NCBI RefSeq assembly: GCF_003576315.1
Contig: NZ_QWFZ01000032.1
Span: forward strand, 24,932 to 88,931
Origin: Henriciella mobilis
GTDB taxonomy: Bacteria > Pseudomonadota > Alphaproteobacteria > Caulobacterales > Hyphomonadaceae
Direction of reading: 5' to 3'
DNA length: 64,000 bases
The number at the start of each line of letters is the position of its first letter. Positions within the stretch are counted from its first letter, which is position 1. Position numbers and translations under genes: made by a program. This document shows, one piece after another, positions 16,514 through 25,730 of this stretch. The notes under the pieces are model-generated. The model was given only the letters and a program-made list of their open reading frames with translations. It searched no databases and was not told where the DNA came from.

Positions 16514-18921
16514 TGCTCTGGCTGTCCAAAGCAGCAGCGAAAAGGCGCAAAGGATTCTTTGTGTTCAGTTTGGCCTTTGCGTTTATACTAACAACCTTGG
16601 CGCTTGCACCGAGCGTCATGCCCGGCGCTCTGCCATTTTTGAAACCACTGACCATCGACACCGATCCGGAAAACATGCTGCCTGCGGATGCGACGGTGCG
16701 CGTACGCAATGGTGAGCTTAAAACAGTCTTTGATATTTATGATTTTGTCGTGGTTGGCGTTCTCAACGAAACGCACCCTCAAGGCGTTTTTAACGCCAAG
16801 GATCTCGCCAACGTAAAAACTCTGACAGACTATGCCAAAACGCTAAGCTACGAACAAAGGGCTGGGACGTTTGCGAACGTCATAGCCTCAGACATTATTG
16901 CGCCCTCGACCGTCGATAATATTGAAACGGAAAGTTTGGGAGCTGTTTCGTTCACCTGGCTGATGAAAACCGCCCCCTCAACCGATCAAGAGGCCGCGCT
17001 CATCCGTGATCGAATGCTCAAAATCCCTATGTACAAGGGTACGATGATCTCGGACGATGGAGCGGCGTTGGCGCTCTACTATCCGTTAAGCGAAAAAAGT
17101 ATATCCCACGCCGTGGCGCAGGATCTACAAGAACTGATAGATACGTTCGAAAACACCGGCGCAGTTTATCATATTACTGGGTTGCCCGTTGCCGAAGACC
17201 GGTTTGGCTCTGAAATGTTCTTCCAGATGGCCGTATCTGCACCGCTGGCCATGCTTTTTGTTTTCGGACTTTTGTGGCTCTTCTTTGGTCACGTACGGAT
17301 CATTCTGATCTCACTCCTTGCGGCGATGGCTTCTGTGATCTGCACAATGGCTTTGCTCGTTCTGTCAGGACAAACCATTCACATCATGAGCTCGATGATC
17401 CCGATATTTATCATCCCAATTGCGGTGCTCGATGACATTCATATCCTGTCTGATTTCTATGATAAATATACGCCCGAACGCGATCGACTGGAGATTGTAA
17501 ATGAAGTTATGGCGGACCTTTGGCGCCCGATGTGGTATACGACGCTGACAACGGCGGTGGGGTTCGCCTCGCTCATGTTGACACCGATCCCGCCCGTTCA
17601 GGTCTTTGGATTGTTTGTGGCAATCGGTGTGTTTGTTGCCTGGTTTTTCACAGTCACACTTTTACCGGCCTATTTTATGAGCCTGCCAGACAAGGCGTTG
17701 GCAGATTTCGGCGCGCTCCAGACATCTGAGCGCGCAATTCGTGATCAAAGCTGGCTTGGACGGTTTTTACGAACAGCAGGCCCTTTTGCCGGTCACCGCG
17801 CCAAGTCCATTATTGTATTAAGCCTCGCGCTGGTCGTGTGGGCTGGCATTGGGATTGTGAATATCAGTGTCAATGACAACCCGATCAAATGGTTTGAGAC
17901 GTCAGACCAGATCCGCGTGGCTGATCGCATCATTAATGAAGAGTTCGCTGGTAGTTATATGGCCTACTTGCATCTCAGTTCTGATAGTGCCGTCAACGAT
18001 GAGCCTTTCAAGGCTCCAGAGACGCTTCGCTATATTGCCAAAATGAGCGCTGATCTTGAGGCTGAGAGTAACGTCATCGGCAAGGTTTCTGGATTGTATG
18101 ATATTGTATCGACGGTCTATCGTGAACTATACAATGATCCTGCAGCTTACCGTATTCCCGATACCAGGCCTGCGATCGCGCAAACCCTGCTCATGTACGA
18201 GAACTCACATCGCCCAGATGATATTTGGACTTTCGTCACGCCAGACTTCCAAGATGCCGTTTTGTGGTTTCAGCTCAAAAGCGGCGACAATACAGACATG
18301 GCGCAAGTGGAGAAACTTGTCGGTGACTACCTGAACCGCAACCCTCCACCGCGCACCTTAGCGTCCGAATGGTTTGGACTGACTTATATCAATCTCGTCT
18401 GGCAAGATGAGATGGTGACCGGCATGCTCAAAGCGTTTCTGGGGAGCTTCATAGTTGTCTTGATACTCACTTCGCTTCTGTTCCGATCTTTGAGCTGGGG
18501 AATTATGGCAATGATTCCGCTCGCCCTTACCGTCGCAACGATCTACGGCGCGGTTGGATGGGCCGGTATGGACTATGATATGCCAACCGCCGTACTTTCT
18601 TCGTTGTCACTCGGGTTAGCCGTAGACTATGCAATTCACTTCCTCGCTAGGACACGAGAAATTTTCCGAAGACAGCAAGCATGGGAACCAACGCTTCGAG
18701 AGATGTTCGAGGAGCCGAGCCGGGCGATTTCTCGAAATGTCATCGTCGTCGGAGTTGGTTTCCTCCCATTGTTGGCTGCAAATCTTGTTCCCTATCAAAC
18801 AGTTGGCATCTTGATTTCAAGCATCCTGATCCTCGCAGGCGCGGCGAGCCTGATCCTCTTGCCAGCTCTGATTTCTGTTTTCCAAAAACCACTCTTTCAC
18901 CGCGAAAGGATAACAGAATGA
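16513..18921 (+). CDS. MMPL/RND-superfamily exporter
   Basis: The start at 16513 (MLWLSKAA) overlaps the methyltransferase stop, giving 802 residues. An N-terminal helix leads into a periplasmic domain. Two blocks of five to six helices then flank a second periplasmic domain (about residues 250-400 and 640-790). Motifs such as VLDDIHILSDFYDKY and LSLGLAVDYAIHFLART are typical of the MMPL/sterol-sensing type of RND proteins that move lipids or hydrophobic molecules. It is followed by a LolA-like carrier and a barrel protein, suggesting a lipid or envelope export route. Codon use looks more AT-rich than in the metal efflux genes. Confidence 0.85.
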   Translation: MLWLSKAAAKRRKGFFVFSLAFAFILTTLALAPSVMPGALPFLKPLTIDTDPENMLPADATVRVRNGELKTVFDIYDFVVVGVLNETHPQGVFNAKDLANVKTLTDYAKTLSYEQRAGTFANVIASDIIAPSTVDNIETESLGAVSFTWLMKTAPSTDQEAALIRDRMLKIPMYKGTMISDDGAALALYYPLSEKSISHAVAQDLQELIDTFENTGAVYHITGLPVAEDRFGSEMFFQMAVSAPLAMLFVFGLLWLFFGHVRIILISLLAAMASVICTMALLVLSGQTIHIMSSMIPIFIIPIAVLDDIHILSDFYDKYTPERDRLEIVNEVMADLWRPMWYTTLTTAVGFASLMLTPIPPVQVFGLFVAIGVFVAWFFTVTLLPAYFMSLPDKALADFGALQTSERAIRDQSWLGRFLRTAGPFAGHRAKSIIVLSLALVVWAGIGIVNISVNDNPIKWFETSDQIRVADRIINEEFAGSYMAYLHLSSDSAVNDEPFKAPETLRYIAKMSADLEAESNVIGKVSGLYDIVSTVYRELYNDPAAYRIPDTRPAIAQTLLMYENSHRPDDIWTFVTPDFQDAVLWFQLKSGDNTDMAQVEKLVGDYLNRNPPPRTLASEWFGLTYINLVWQDEMVTGMLKAFLGSFIVVLILTSLLFRSLSWGIMAMIPLALTVATIYGAVGWAGMDYDMPTAVLSSLSLGLAVDYAIHFLARTREIFRRQQAWEPTLREMFEEPSRAISRNVIVVGVGFLPLLAANLVPYQTVGILISSILILAGAASLILLPALISVFQKPLFHRERITE

Positions 18922-19724
18922 ATAAAGCCGCTCTGGTCTTCTTGATTATTGTAAGCGCTTTCGGACCACCAGCCCATGCGCAGAATACCGATGCGAATGA
19001 CATCGCACGACAAGCGGAAAAGACTGCATTTTATCAGGGCGAAGATGGCCGTGCGCGTGTCTCTATGCAAATCATCGACAAACAGGGACGTACGAGATCG
19101 AGGGATATCACGATCCTACGCAAAGACGAAATCAACGATAATTCTGAATCAGGCGATCAGCGATTCTTTGTCTACTTTCGTGCGCCTAGCGACGTTCGCG
19201 ATACTGTATTTTTGGTTTGGAAACATCCACAAGCAGATGATGATCGCTGGCTATATTTACCAGCGCTGGATCTGGTGCGCCGAATTGCGGCTGGAGACGA
19301 GAGATCAAGCTTTGTTGGATCTGACTTTTTCTATGAAGACGTATCTGGGCGAAGCGCTGAGGAAGATACACACGTTGTCCAAGATACAACTGAAACCTAT
19401 TATATCTTAAAGAGCACACCAAAAGATCCAAATCGCGTGGAATTTGCCTATTATATTTCCTACATCCACAAAGAAAGCTACTTACCCGTCCAAGTCGAAT
19501 ATTATCAGTCTGACCATTCGAAATACCGCGAGTACACGGCAGAGGCGGTTGAAACCATTCAAGGGTTTCCAACTGTAACACGTGCAACGATGAAAGACCT
19601 CGCGGATGGAGGGCGGACAACACTTACCTATAGTGACATTCATTACGACATTGATCTTAGCGACGACATCTTCACGGAACGATATTTAAGAAATCCACCG
19701 CGGCAGTTCTTCGGCGAGAATTAA
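18918..19724 (+). CDS. LolA-like outer membrane lipoprotein-sorting protein
   Basis: ATG 18918 overlaps the exporter stop and follows AAAGGAT. The 268-residue product has a signal peptide (MNKAALVFLIIVSAFGPPAHA). A LolA/LppX-like half-barrel follows, with RDITILRKDE, RFFVYFRAPSDVRDTVFLVWKHP, DDRWLYLPALDLVRRIA and SDFFYEDVSGR. In this family, periplasmic proteins encoded beside MMPL exporters carry lipids or hydrophobic cargo. The role as a shuttle between the exporter and the outer membrane is inferred from the neighbours. Confidence 0.82.
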   Translation: MNKAALVFLIIVSAFGPPAHAQNTDANDIARQAEKTAFYQGEDGRARVSMQIIDKQGRTRSRDITILRKDEINDNSESGDQRFFVYFRAPSDVRDTVFLVWKHPQADDDRWLYLPALDLVRRIAAGDERSSFVGSDFFYEDVSGRSAEEDTHVVQDTTETYYILKSTPKDPNRVEFAYYISYIHKESYLPVQVEYYQSDHSKYREYTAEAVETIQGFPTVTRATMKDLADGGRTTLTYSDIHYDIDLSDDIFTERYLRNPPRQFFGEN

Positions 19725-19727
19725 GAA

Positions 19728-21152
19728 ATGTCACTCCGTACGATCTTTCTAATAGGCTTCCTCTTAGCCTTGACTTCGCGAGCCGGTGCGGTGCCGCCGC
19801 TACCAGAGGGGTTGAAGCCTCCAATCGAAACTGAGAGAGACGCTGCCCGAACTCAATCAGAGCCGGACTTGCCTGAAGGATTGATCAATCTCGACCTTAA
19901 AGAACCGCCGAAGGCTGACTCTGCTACCGAGGTAGCCGCGACAAAACCAGATTGGCGTCCAAGCGCGTTTATTGACACGCGCCTTGGTACCAGGTTGCGC
20001 GACCCGATCGATCAAGAACAGCTTTCGCTCGCAGAAACGCGGCTACAACTGAAGGCGGTCCGACGCTGGAGTAATATTACCGCAACAGTTGCGGTCGATA
20101 TTCTCGCCGATGCAATCAGTGATTCGAATACGCCTGATTTGAATACGGGTGAAGGATTTGTCGATTTACGCGAGGCGAACGTGCTTTGGCGTCCATTATC
20201 TTGGATCGATATCAAAGCGGGCCGGCAGATATTAACTTGGGGTACTGGGGAATATTTATTCCTCAACGATCTCTTCCCGAAAGATTATAACTCATTTTTC
20301 ATCGGGCGCCCCGACGCCTATTTGAAGGCACCTTCGGATGCGGTGAAGGTTTCTCTGTTCGGTGATATCGCTAATCTCGATATTGTCTATTCGCCGCAAT
20401 TCGATTCCGATCGATTTGCGGATGGAGCAAGACTAAGCGTTTTTAACCCATTTCAAACTCAAGTCACTGGGAATAGATCCATAATAGAAAGCACACGACC
20501 TGCTGATGTATTTCAGGACGACGAATTGGCTGCGCGCATCTACCAAACAATTGGTGCCTATGAAGGCGCGTTGTATTTTTATAGCGGCTTTTGGAAAAGC
20601 CCGCTTGGATTTTCGTCAAATGAATCTGCGCTGCGACACAACACGCTGACATCATATGGAGGCAGCATACGCGGCCCAGCGAAGGGTGGTATCGCCAATT
20701 TAGAAGTCGCCTACTATAACAGCACAGAAGACCCAAGCGGTGACGAACCGTCAGTTCCAAATTCCCAGGTTCGGTTCCTTTTGGGGTATGAACGTGAATT
20801 GGCGAAGGACTTTACCGGTGCAGTTCAAGTCTACTTGGAACAGACAATTGATTACGGTGCTCTCACGCAATCGATACCTGTCGCGGCTCTGCGCCCAGAT
20901 AAAACAAGACAGGTTGTGACGCTCCGCGCTCGAAAGGTCTGGCCTGAGAATCAAGTGACCGCTACAATCTTCGCAGCGTTCTCATCAACAGATCAAGATG
21001 GGTATATTCGCGCGAACCTCAACTGGAGTATCACCGATAACCTAACCCTGGAGGCCGGTTCCAACATCCTCTATGGCGCGCAGCAAACAACCCAGTTTGC
21101 TCAGCTCCAAAGCAATTCAAACATTTTTGTTGCCGCTCGCTATGGCTTCTAA
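19728..21152 (+). CDS. Outer-membrane beta-barrel protein of the RND-LolA operon
   Basis: The protein has 474 residues. It has a signal peptide (about 22 residues), a Pro-rich linker (residues 22-70), and alternating amphipathic strands ending in the aromatic terminus AARYGF, expected for Bam-inserted barrels. WIDIKAGRQILTWGTGEYLFLNDLFPKDY resembles DUF1302/alginate-type porins that accompany MMPL exporters. The gap to the LolA-like gene is 3 bp, so the three genes form one operon. It probably provides the outer-membrane end of the route; the cargo is unknown. Confidence 0.7.
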   Translation: MSLRTIFLIGFLLALTSRAGAVPPLPEGLKPPIETERDAARTQSEPDLPEGLINLDLKEPPKADSATEVAATKPDWRPSAFIDTRLGTRLRDPIDQEQLSLAETRLQLKAVRRWSNITATVAVDILADAISDSNTPDLNTGEGFVDLREANVLWRPLSWIDIKAGRQILTWGTGEYLFLNDLFPKDYNSFFIGRPDAYLKAPSDAVKVSLFGDIANLDIVYSPQFDSDRFADGARLSVFNPFQTQVTGNRSIIESTRPADVFQDDELAARIYQTIGAYEGALYFYSGFWKSPLGFSSNESALRHNTLTSYGGSIRGPAKGGIANLEVAYYNSTEDPSGDEPSVPNSQVRFLLGYERELAKDFTGAVQVYLEQTIDYGALTQSIPVAALRPDKTRQVVTLRARKVWPENQVTATIFAAFSSTDQDGYIRANLNWSITDNLTLEAGSNILYGAQQTTQFAQLQSNSNIFVAARYGF

Positions 21153-21265
21153 AGCGCCGCACATTCATGACGATAGCCAAGAGGCTCAGAGAGCGAGGTC
21201 TAATAGATCATTTGGACTCGTCCTCGCGGGCGGCGGTGCGCGCGGGATGGCGCATGTTGGAGCCC
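21142..21265 (+). pseudogene. N-terminal remnant of a patatin-like phospholipase
   Basis: From ATG 21142 (inside the end of the barrel gene, another frame) the translation gives about 20 polar residues, then FGLVLAGGGARGMAHVGA. This is the oxyanion-hole start of patatin-like phospholipases. The similarity stops after this motif near 21265, and a stop codon follows at 21280-21282 (end of the frame at 21282). The catalytic serine motif is absent. The DNA then continues into a flavoprotein gene in another frame, so this is a truncated start left at a recombination junction. Confidence 0.7.
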
Positions 21266-22255
21266 GTGATCCAGCCCCGTGATCCACAAGACGTGCTCGA
21301 CGAGCTTGTCTCAGCAGGTATTAATACAAGTTTCGAACACTGCGGCGTAAGGCAAGGCGTTGTTTTCGACAGCCAGACCAAGCCTCGTCGCGTGCATGGC
21401 GCACGGCCTTTGTTCTACTTGCTGAGGCGAGGTCGCGCAGACGGCAGTTTGGACCGCGCGCTTCTCGAACAAGCCCTCGCGGCTGGCGTGGAGGTTCGCT
21501 TCAATGACCGCGTAACACAAACATCCGGCGAGATGGTGCTTGCTGGAGGGCCGCGGCGCGCCGACATTATTGCAGTCGGAAAGATCTTCGATACGGATAT
21601 GGCGGATGGCGCTTGGCTCGCATTGGACCCTGCGCTAGCGCCAAAAGGGTACGCCTATTTGCTTGTGCATCGGGGACGAGGGACAGTGGCAAGCTGCATG
21701 TTTACGGGCTTTCGCGACCAGGCATCACACCTTTCCGAGACATTAGCGTTCTTCGAGCGTCATGCCGGATTGTGTATGAAGAACCCTCAGCCGTTTGGCG
21801 GCTTCGGTAACACCCGCTTGCTCCGCACGGCGCTGCAGGGCGGATATCCCGTGATCGGTGAACATGCCGGCTTCCAGGATGCACTGGCCGGCTTCGGATT
21901 GCGCTACGCTATTCGGTCAGGTCGATTGGCCGCTGAAAGCATGATCCATGGAACCAGCTATAGACAGGCTTGGCGGAAAACGCTCCAGCCAACGCTTAGA
22001 ACTGGCGTGGTCAATCGCTTCTTGTTCAATATCACTGGGCGTCGCGGAATCGATTTCATGCTTGGACACCTTGCCCGCGCCGACACAGGCGAGGCCCTCA
22101 GGCGAGCATACCGCCCGTCAACTCTAAAACGTCTTCTATTCCCTCTGGCGCGGCGCCGTTTTCGAGCGCCGCTCGCAGACCCCAGCTGCACCCATGAAAA
22201 TTGCGACTGCATCTGGTGCGAGCATGGCACCCACAATCAGTCACCCAACTCTTGA
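21254..22255 (+). pseudogene. FAD-dependent oxidoreductase lacking its N-terminus
   Basis: From about 21275 the frame matches geranylgeranyl-reductase-like flavoproteins: QDVLDELVSAGINTSFEHC, PLFYLLRRG, SLDRALLEQALAAGVEVRFND, and HAGFQDALAGFGLRYAIRSGRLAA near the C-terminus. The N-terminal GxGxxG FAD-binding segment, expected about 65 residues earlier, is missing and is replaced by the patatin start. The rest is open for about 330 residues to 22255, so the loss is probably recent. It ends with a Cys-rich tail (CTHENCDCIWC). Without the dinucleotide fold it should not bind FAD normally. Confidence 0.75.
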
Positions 22256-22266
22256 GTGCAATTTTT

Positions 22267-22761
22267 TTAGCATGCCTTCGACCGGGCCTGCACGATGGAA
22301 TCAAGGTCCGCGTATCTCACGAATGGCGAAGCATTGAGCTGCTGTGATATTTCGTCGAGCGTTGGGCGTGGTATTCTGTCATCCATGCGAGGGTCGTAAA
22401 TCAGCAGCGCTTCACCAGAGTATGCGACTCGATCCAGCGCCAATCCGCGAAACGCTGATTTGTCTCGCGCCCAAACGCCGAATGCCTGAACAGCGCGCTC
22501 GCGCTGGGGGCGGTAAAGCGCAAGAATTTCAGCTAATCCCTCATCCGCTTTGAACTTCACGATGAACACGTAGGATCTGCCGGGATGAAGTTCAGCGCCA
22601 TCGGCAGGTCCTGCCGCCAGATCAGCGCGTTGCAGCTCGCCGTGAAATTGGTTGGCATCGCCGCCGCTACGGGCCGTCCCTGAAAGACTCAAGCCCGTCA
22701 GGGCAAGCAGGCAAAGTACAAGAAAGACGATCAGGTGTGAGTTTTCCAATTGGCGTTTCAT
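22267..22761 (-). CDS. Secreted protein of unknown function
   Basis: The protein has 164 residues. It has an N-terminal hydrophobic segment (about residues 9-27) that could be a signal peptide or anchor, then a soluble domain with GRSYVFIVKFKADEGLAEILALYRPQRERAVQAF and PFVRYADLDSIVQAR. No known motif was recognised. It lies about 40 bp downstream of the Rieske gene on the same strand and may be cotranscribed with it. Confidence 0.55.
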   Translation of the reverse strand: MKRQLENSHLIVFLVLCLLALTGLSLSGTARSGGDANQFHGELQRADLAAGPADGAELHPGRSYVFIVKFKADEGLAEILALYRPQRERAVQAFGVWARDKSAFRGLALDRVAYSGEALLIYDPRMDDRIPRPTLDEISQQLNASPFVRYADLDSIVQARSKAC

Positions 22762-22801
22762 TGTCTGTCGCTCTTGGTGCCAAGCGCTCCAACTCGGTTT
22801 C

Positions 22802-23356
22802 TCAAATCGAGATCGTCACTAAATCATCAGTCAGATAGACATAGTCTGGGACAGGCAGATTCAGCGGTGCCGGTCCCTTTCTGATCCGCCCGGAAATGTC
22901 ATAGTGCGATCCATGGCAGGGGCAGTACCACCCGCCATAATCTCCGACCGCGCCCTGATTTGGGCCTACAGGCACACAGCCAAGATGCGTACAGACGCCC
23001 GATGTAATCAATATAGCGGGGTTGAGCGTGCCATCACGGCGGGGCCTAAGACGGGCATCATCTGTTTCCGGGTCTGGCAATCGGTCGAAATTAACGGCGT
23101 TGGCAGCGGCGATCTCCGCTTCAGTGCGTCGGCGAATAAAAAACGGCTTACCGCCGATCAAAACCCGGATTTCGCCACCGACCGGAATCTTCGAAACGTC
23201 GACATCCAAGGAACTCGACGCGCGTGTGTCGCTCGCCGGATTCATTTGATCGACAAGCGGCCAGGCCGCCAGTCCCGTTCCAATAGCTGCGGCGGCAGTC
23301 GTCGCAATAAAGATAAAATCACGTCGTTCAACTTCTGTGGGAACGGAGTCTGACAT
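22802..23356 (-). CDS. petA: Rieske [2Fe-2S] protein (bc1-type, orphan)
   Basis: ATG 23356 follows GGGAG by 8 bases and gives 184 residues. A twin-Arg-like N-terminus (ERRDFIFIATTAAAAIGTGLAAW) provides the Tat/anchor helix. The cluster ligands are CTHLGC (residues 122-127) and CPCHGSH (145-151), with the GPAPLNLPVPDY loop of ubiquinol:cytochrome c reductase Rieske subunits. Cytochrome b and c1 genes are absent from the window, so this is an extra copy or serves another complex. The 300 bp upstream hold no clear gene. Confidence 0.88.
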   Translation of the reverse strand: MSDSVPTEVERRDFIFIATTAAAAIGTGLAAWPLVDQMNPASDTRASSSLDVDVSKIPVGGEIRVLIGGKPFFIRRRTEAEIAAANAVNFDRLPDPETDDARLRPRRDGTLNPAILITSGVCTHLGCVPVGPNQGAVGDYGGWYCPCHGSHYDISGRIRKGPAPLNLPVPDYVYLTDDLVTISI

Positions 23357-23548
23357 AAAAATACTCCCTGAAATTCTCATCATTGGAACAGACGCCGGGC
23401 ACGCTGTGTCCATTACAGGTGCAGCTGCGGCGTCCCATGCAGCGATGAATATATTGCCGCGCCCCATATTGGCTTTGGGGGGAGCATGGGACGCGGCAAG
23501 TTCAGAGCGAGATCGAGCGAGAGGGGAGGGCTAATCTCATTCTGCTTC

Positions 23549-23574
23549 ATTGTTCGTCGAAGCGAACAATTTTT
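23549..23574 (+). terminator. Hairpin followed by T-run
   Basis: ATTGTTCG (23549-23556) pairs with CGAACAAT (23563-23570) around a 6-base loop, followed by TTTT. It looks like a rho-independent terminator on the plus strand. As a perfect inverted repeat in the Rieske upstream region it could also be an operator. The surrounding 23357-23660 stretch holds no other supported feature. Confidence 0.45.
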
Positions 23575-23660
23575 GGTCCGGGCTTTCACAGTTGGGGGGG
23601 ACGTAGTGCGAAGGCCCGGGACCAAGGCGGCGGCGCCGAAGAACGACACCCGAACACGCC

Positions 23661-24119
23661 TTATTCTGTGGCAACCTCCTCCTCGCCCGTCATCATTGGG
23701 CAGTGCTCAGCTGGATCATGGCCCATAGCTTCATGTTTGGCCTCGCAGTCTTCCGCAGACATTGGATGATCACCAGATGCGGCATGCATTTGGTGGCCAT
23801 CTGCGCCATGTTCCGTCATTTTATCCATGTCCATCGCCATGCCGCCCTCGCCCATCATGGGTTTGTCGCGACCCATCATGTGATCGCCGCCATGATCCAT
23901 CATATGACCTTCAGCCATCTTACCTTCCATATTGGCCATGCAGCCCTCCATACCTTCCATGCCTTCATGACCAGCCATGCAGGTTTTGGCACTGGCGGGG
24001 TCCGTCTCCGCCTCAACGGCAGGTGTTTCGCTTTGATCATGTGTCTTGTGGCCGTCTTGAGCCAAGGCCATAGGCGACAAAGCAAAAACAGCGGCGGCGG
24101 TGATCCAGATCGGTTTCAT
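23661..24119 (-). CDS. Periplasmic Met/His-rich copper-binding protein
   Basis: The protein has 152 residues. A signal peptide (MKPIWITAAAVFALSPMALA) is followed by a low-complexity domain with many Met, His and acidic residues, such as GHEGMEGMEGCMANMEGKM and HGADGHQMHAASGDHPM. Such chains bind Cu(I) and Cu(II) in the periplasm. The gene has a candidate ECF promoter (24178-24202) shared in sequence with the CnrYXH-like operon and the CopA gene, which places it in the same proposed regulon. It could be a copper sponge or a donor to the multicopper oxidase. Confidence 0.75.
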   Translation of the reverse strand: MKPIWITAAAVFALSPMALAQDGHKTHDQSETPAVEAETDPASAKTCMAGHEGMEGMEGCMANMEGKMAEGHMMDHGGDHMMGRDKPMMGEGGMAMDMDKMTEHGADGHQMHAASGDHPMSAEDCEAKHEAMGHDPAEHCPMMTGEEEVATE

Positions 24120-24177
24120 GAGGGGTATCCTTTTTACAACTGTTCGAACCCAAGGGTATTGGGCACTTGCAACGTAT

Positions 24178-24202
24178 TACGCAGCACACAGGCGGCGCCC
24201 TC
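24178..24202 (-). promoter_or_regulatory. Candidate ECF (CnrH-like) promoter for the Met/His-rich gene
   Basis: On the minus strand GAGGG, 15 bases, GCGTA ends 59 bp upstream of the ATG at 24119. The same two blocks with the same spacing occur at 26542-26566 and, with one or two substitutions, at 26629-26653 and 27214-27238. The first block would be -35 and the CGTA block -10. Confidence 0.65.
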
Positions 24203-24206
24203 ATAA

Positions 24207-25154
24207 TTGGCTCCACTCTTTCAAGTGTTTCACCGGAGCCCTGGTTTGATTGTCAGCCCCCGCATTCTCGCAGCCATCGTCATGGTCTTATGGGCCTCCT
24301 GCTATCCGCTCATCACGCTGGGGCTCGCTTATGCACCTCACCTGACCTTTGCAGCCCTGCGCGCTGTTCTGGCTGGTAGTGTTTTAATAGGTGTCGCCGC
24401 TCTGCGCCGAGCCGCGTTGCCTCGCGGGTGGACCGTTTGGGGCTGGATCACGCTTGCTGGTCTTGGAATGACCGGCATTGGCTACTTCGGGATGTTTCAC
24501 GCCGCGGAGTTTGTATCACCTGGTCTTGCGACCGTGATAGAAAGTCTCCAGCCGTTGATCGCCGCCGTGCTCGCTGTCGTGTTTCTGCGCGAACGTCTTG
24601 GACCGATTGGCTGGTTTGGGCTTTGCCTCGGCGTCGGCGGCGTGGCGCTCATCGCCATACCGCGCGTACTGGCCTCGGGCGGGGGGTCAACAGCCTTCGG
24701 TCTGGTCCTGGTAATTATGGCGACGAGCGGCGTCGCTGTAGGTAACATCGCCATTAAGTCATTAGCGATGCGCGTCGATGCGGCGATGGCGATGGGGTTA
24801 CAGCTTTTGGTTGGAGCGATCCCGATCTCAATTTTGGCGTTCGCGACCGAATCCCCAACGGCCATCGACTGGTCGGCGCAATTCATAATTTCACTTCTTG
24901 GACTCGCCCTGCCCGGGACGGCGCTGGCCTATTGGTTATGGCAGGTGACTTTGCAGTCGCTGGATGTATCCAAGGCGGCCGCATTTAGTTTTCTCGTTCC
25001 GATCATTGGCGTTTCGATTGGCGCGCTATTCTTCTCAGAGCCACTGACGATAAATGTCATTGGCGGCGGCGCGCTCGCTGCCATCGGGATCTATCTCGCA
25101 TCGCGCCCGAGGTCCGAAACGTCGCCGCTAATGTCTGCTAAAAAAGAAGCCTAA
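24207..25154 (+). CDS. EamA/DMT-family permease
   Basis: This protein of up to 315 residues has about ten predicted helices in two EamA repeats. The first repeat starts ILAAIVMVLWASCYPLITLGLA and the second ILAFATESPTAIDW...LGLALPGTALAYWLWQVTLQSL. Such permeases export small metabolites. The start is uncertain: TTG 24207 gives the full length, while TTG 24246 has GGAG 8 bases upstream. Its stop overlaps the converging sigma-factor gene by 4 bp. The substrate cannot be read from the sequence, and a link to metal resistance is not shown. Confidence 0.8.
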   Translation: MAPLFQVFHRSPGLIVSPRILAAIVMVLWASCYPLITLGLAYAPHLTFAALRAVLAGSVLIGVAALRRAALPRGWTVWGWITLAGLGMTGIGYFGMFHAAEFVSPGLATVIESLQPLIAAVLAVVFLRERLGPIGWFGLCLGVGGVALIAIPRVLASGGGSTAFGLVLVIMATSGVAVGNIAIKSLAMRVDAAMAMGLQLLVGAIPISILAFATESPTAIDWSAQFIISLLGLALPGTALAYWLWQVTLQSLDVSKAAAFSFLVPIIGVSIGALFFSEPLTINVIGGGALAAIGIYLASRPRSETSPLMSAKKEA

Positions 25155-25720
25155 TCGAGCTTTTCGACCTGTTCCTGCAAGATTTTCCGGGCGCGGTAGA
25201 CCCGTGTTTCCACCGCCTTGATGGAGACACTAAGTATTTCGGCCACTTCACTTTGGGGCATGTCTTGAAGGACCTGCAGCGTAAAGGCCTGCCTCAACTT
25301 ATCTGGCAGCGCGTCCACCATTTTCGAGACACGGTTGAGCTCATCGCGGTGCTCATAATCGTCTTGAACATTTTGCGAGTGGTCCGCGATATCGGGCCGA
25401 TCCGGGCTCTCCAGAGGTGCTGCTTGAAAGAAAAAGCTTCGCACGGCGCGTTTACGGCCATGATCACGAACTTTGTTGAGCGCAATGTGGTAGATCCAGG
25501 TCGAGAACTTCCGCGACGGGTCATAACGGTCAATCGAACGCCAGGCTGCGGTAAAGGCTTCCTGCAGCACATCATAGGCGTCTTCATTGCCACGCATCAA
25601 GCGTTGAACGTAGCGGTAGAGCGGTTCCTTGTAACGGCGCATAAGCTCGGTGAAAGCGCGTTCCTCGCCCCCCGCTGCGGCTACAGCAAGCTCTGCATCT
25701 GTTCGCTCTGTGTTGTGCAC
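25151..25720 (-). CDS. ECF sigma factor of a CnrYXH-like module
   Basis: The protein has 189 residues. Region 2 is clear (FTELMRRYKEPLYRYVQRLM, EDAYDVLQEAFTAAWRSIDRYD, KFSTWIYHIALNKVRDH), and region 4 ends in PQSEVAEILSVSIKAVETRVYRARKIL. It starts at GTG 25720, 10 bp from the end of the CnrX-like gene. The order on the minus strand, anti-sigma then periplasmic sensor then sigma, is that of cnrYXH in Cupriavidus, whose sigma factor drives nickel and cobalt efflux. Here the neighbours are copper genes, so copper is the likelier signal (inference). Confidence 0.88.
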   Translation of the reverse strand: MHNTERTDAELAVAAAGGEERAFTELMRRYKEPLYRYVQRLMRGNEDAYDVLQEAFTAAWRSIDRYDPSRKFSTWIYHIALNKVRDHGRKRAVRSFFFQAAPLESPDRPDIADHSQNVQDDYEHRDELNRVSKMVDALPDKLRQAFTLQVLQDMPQSEVAEILSVSIKAVETRVYRARKILQEQVEKLD

Positions 25721-25730
25721 GTGTATATGT

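Noticed and set aside
23337..23660. Short frames on both strands upstream of the Rieske gene
   Set aside because: They overlap each other and the Rieske leader, with no start signals.
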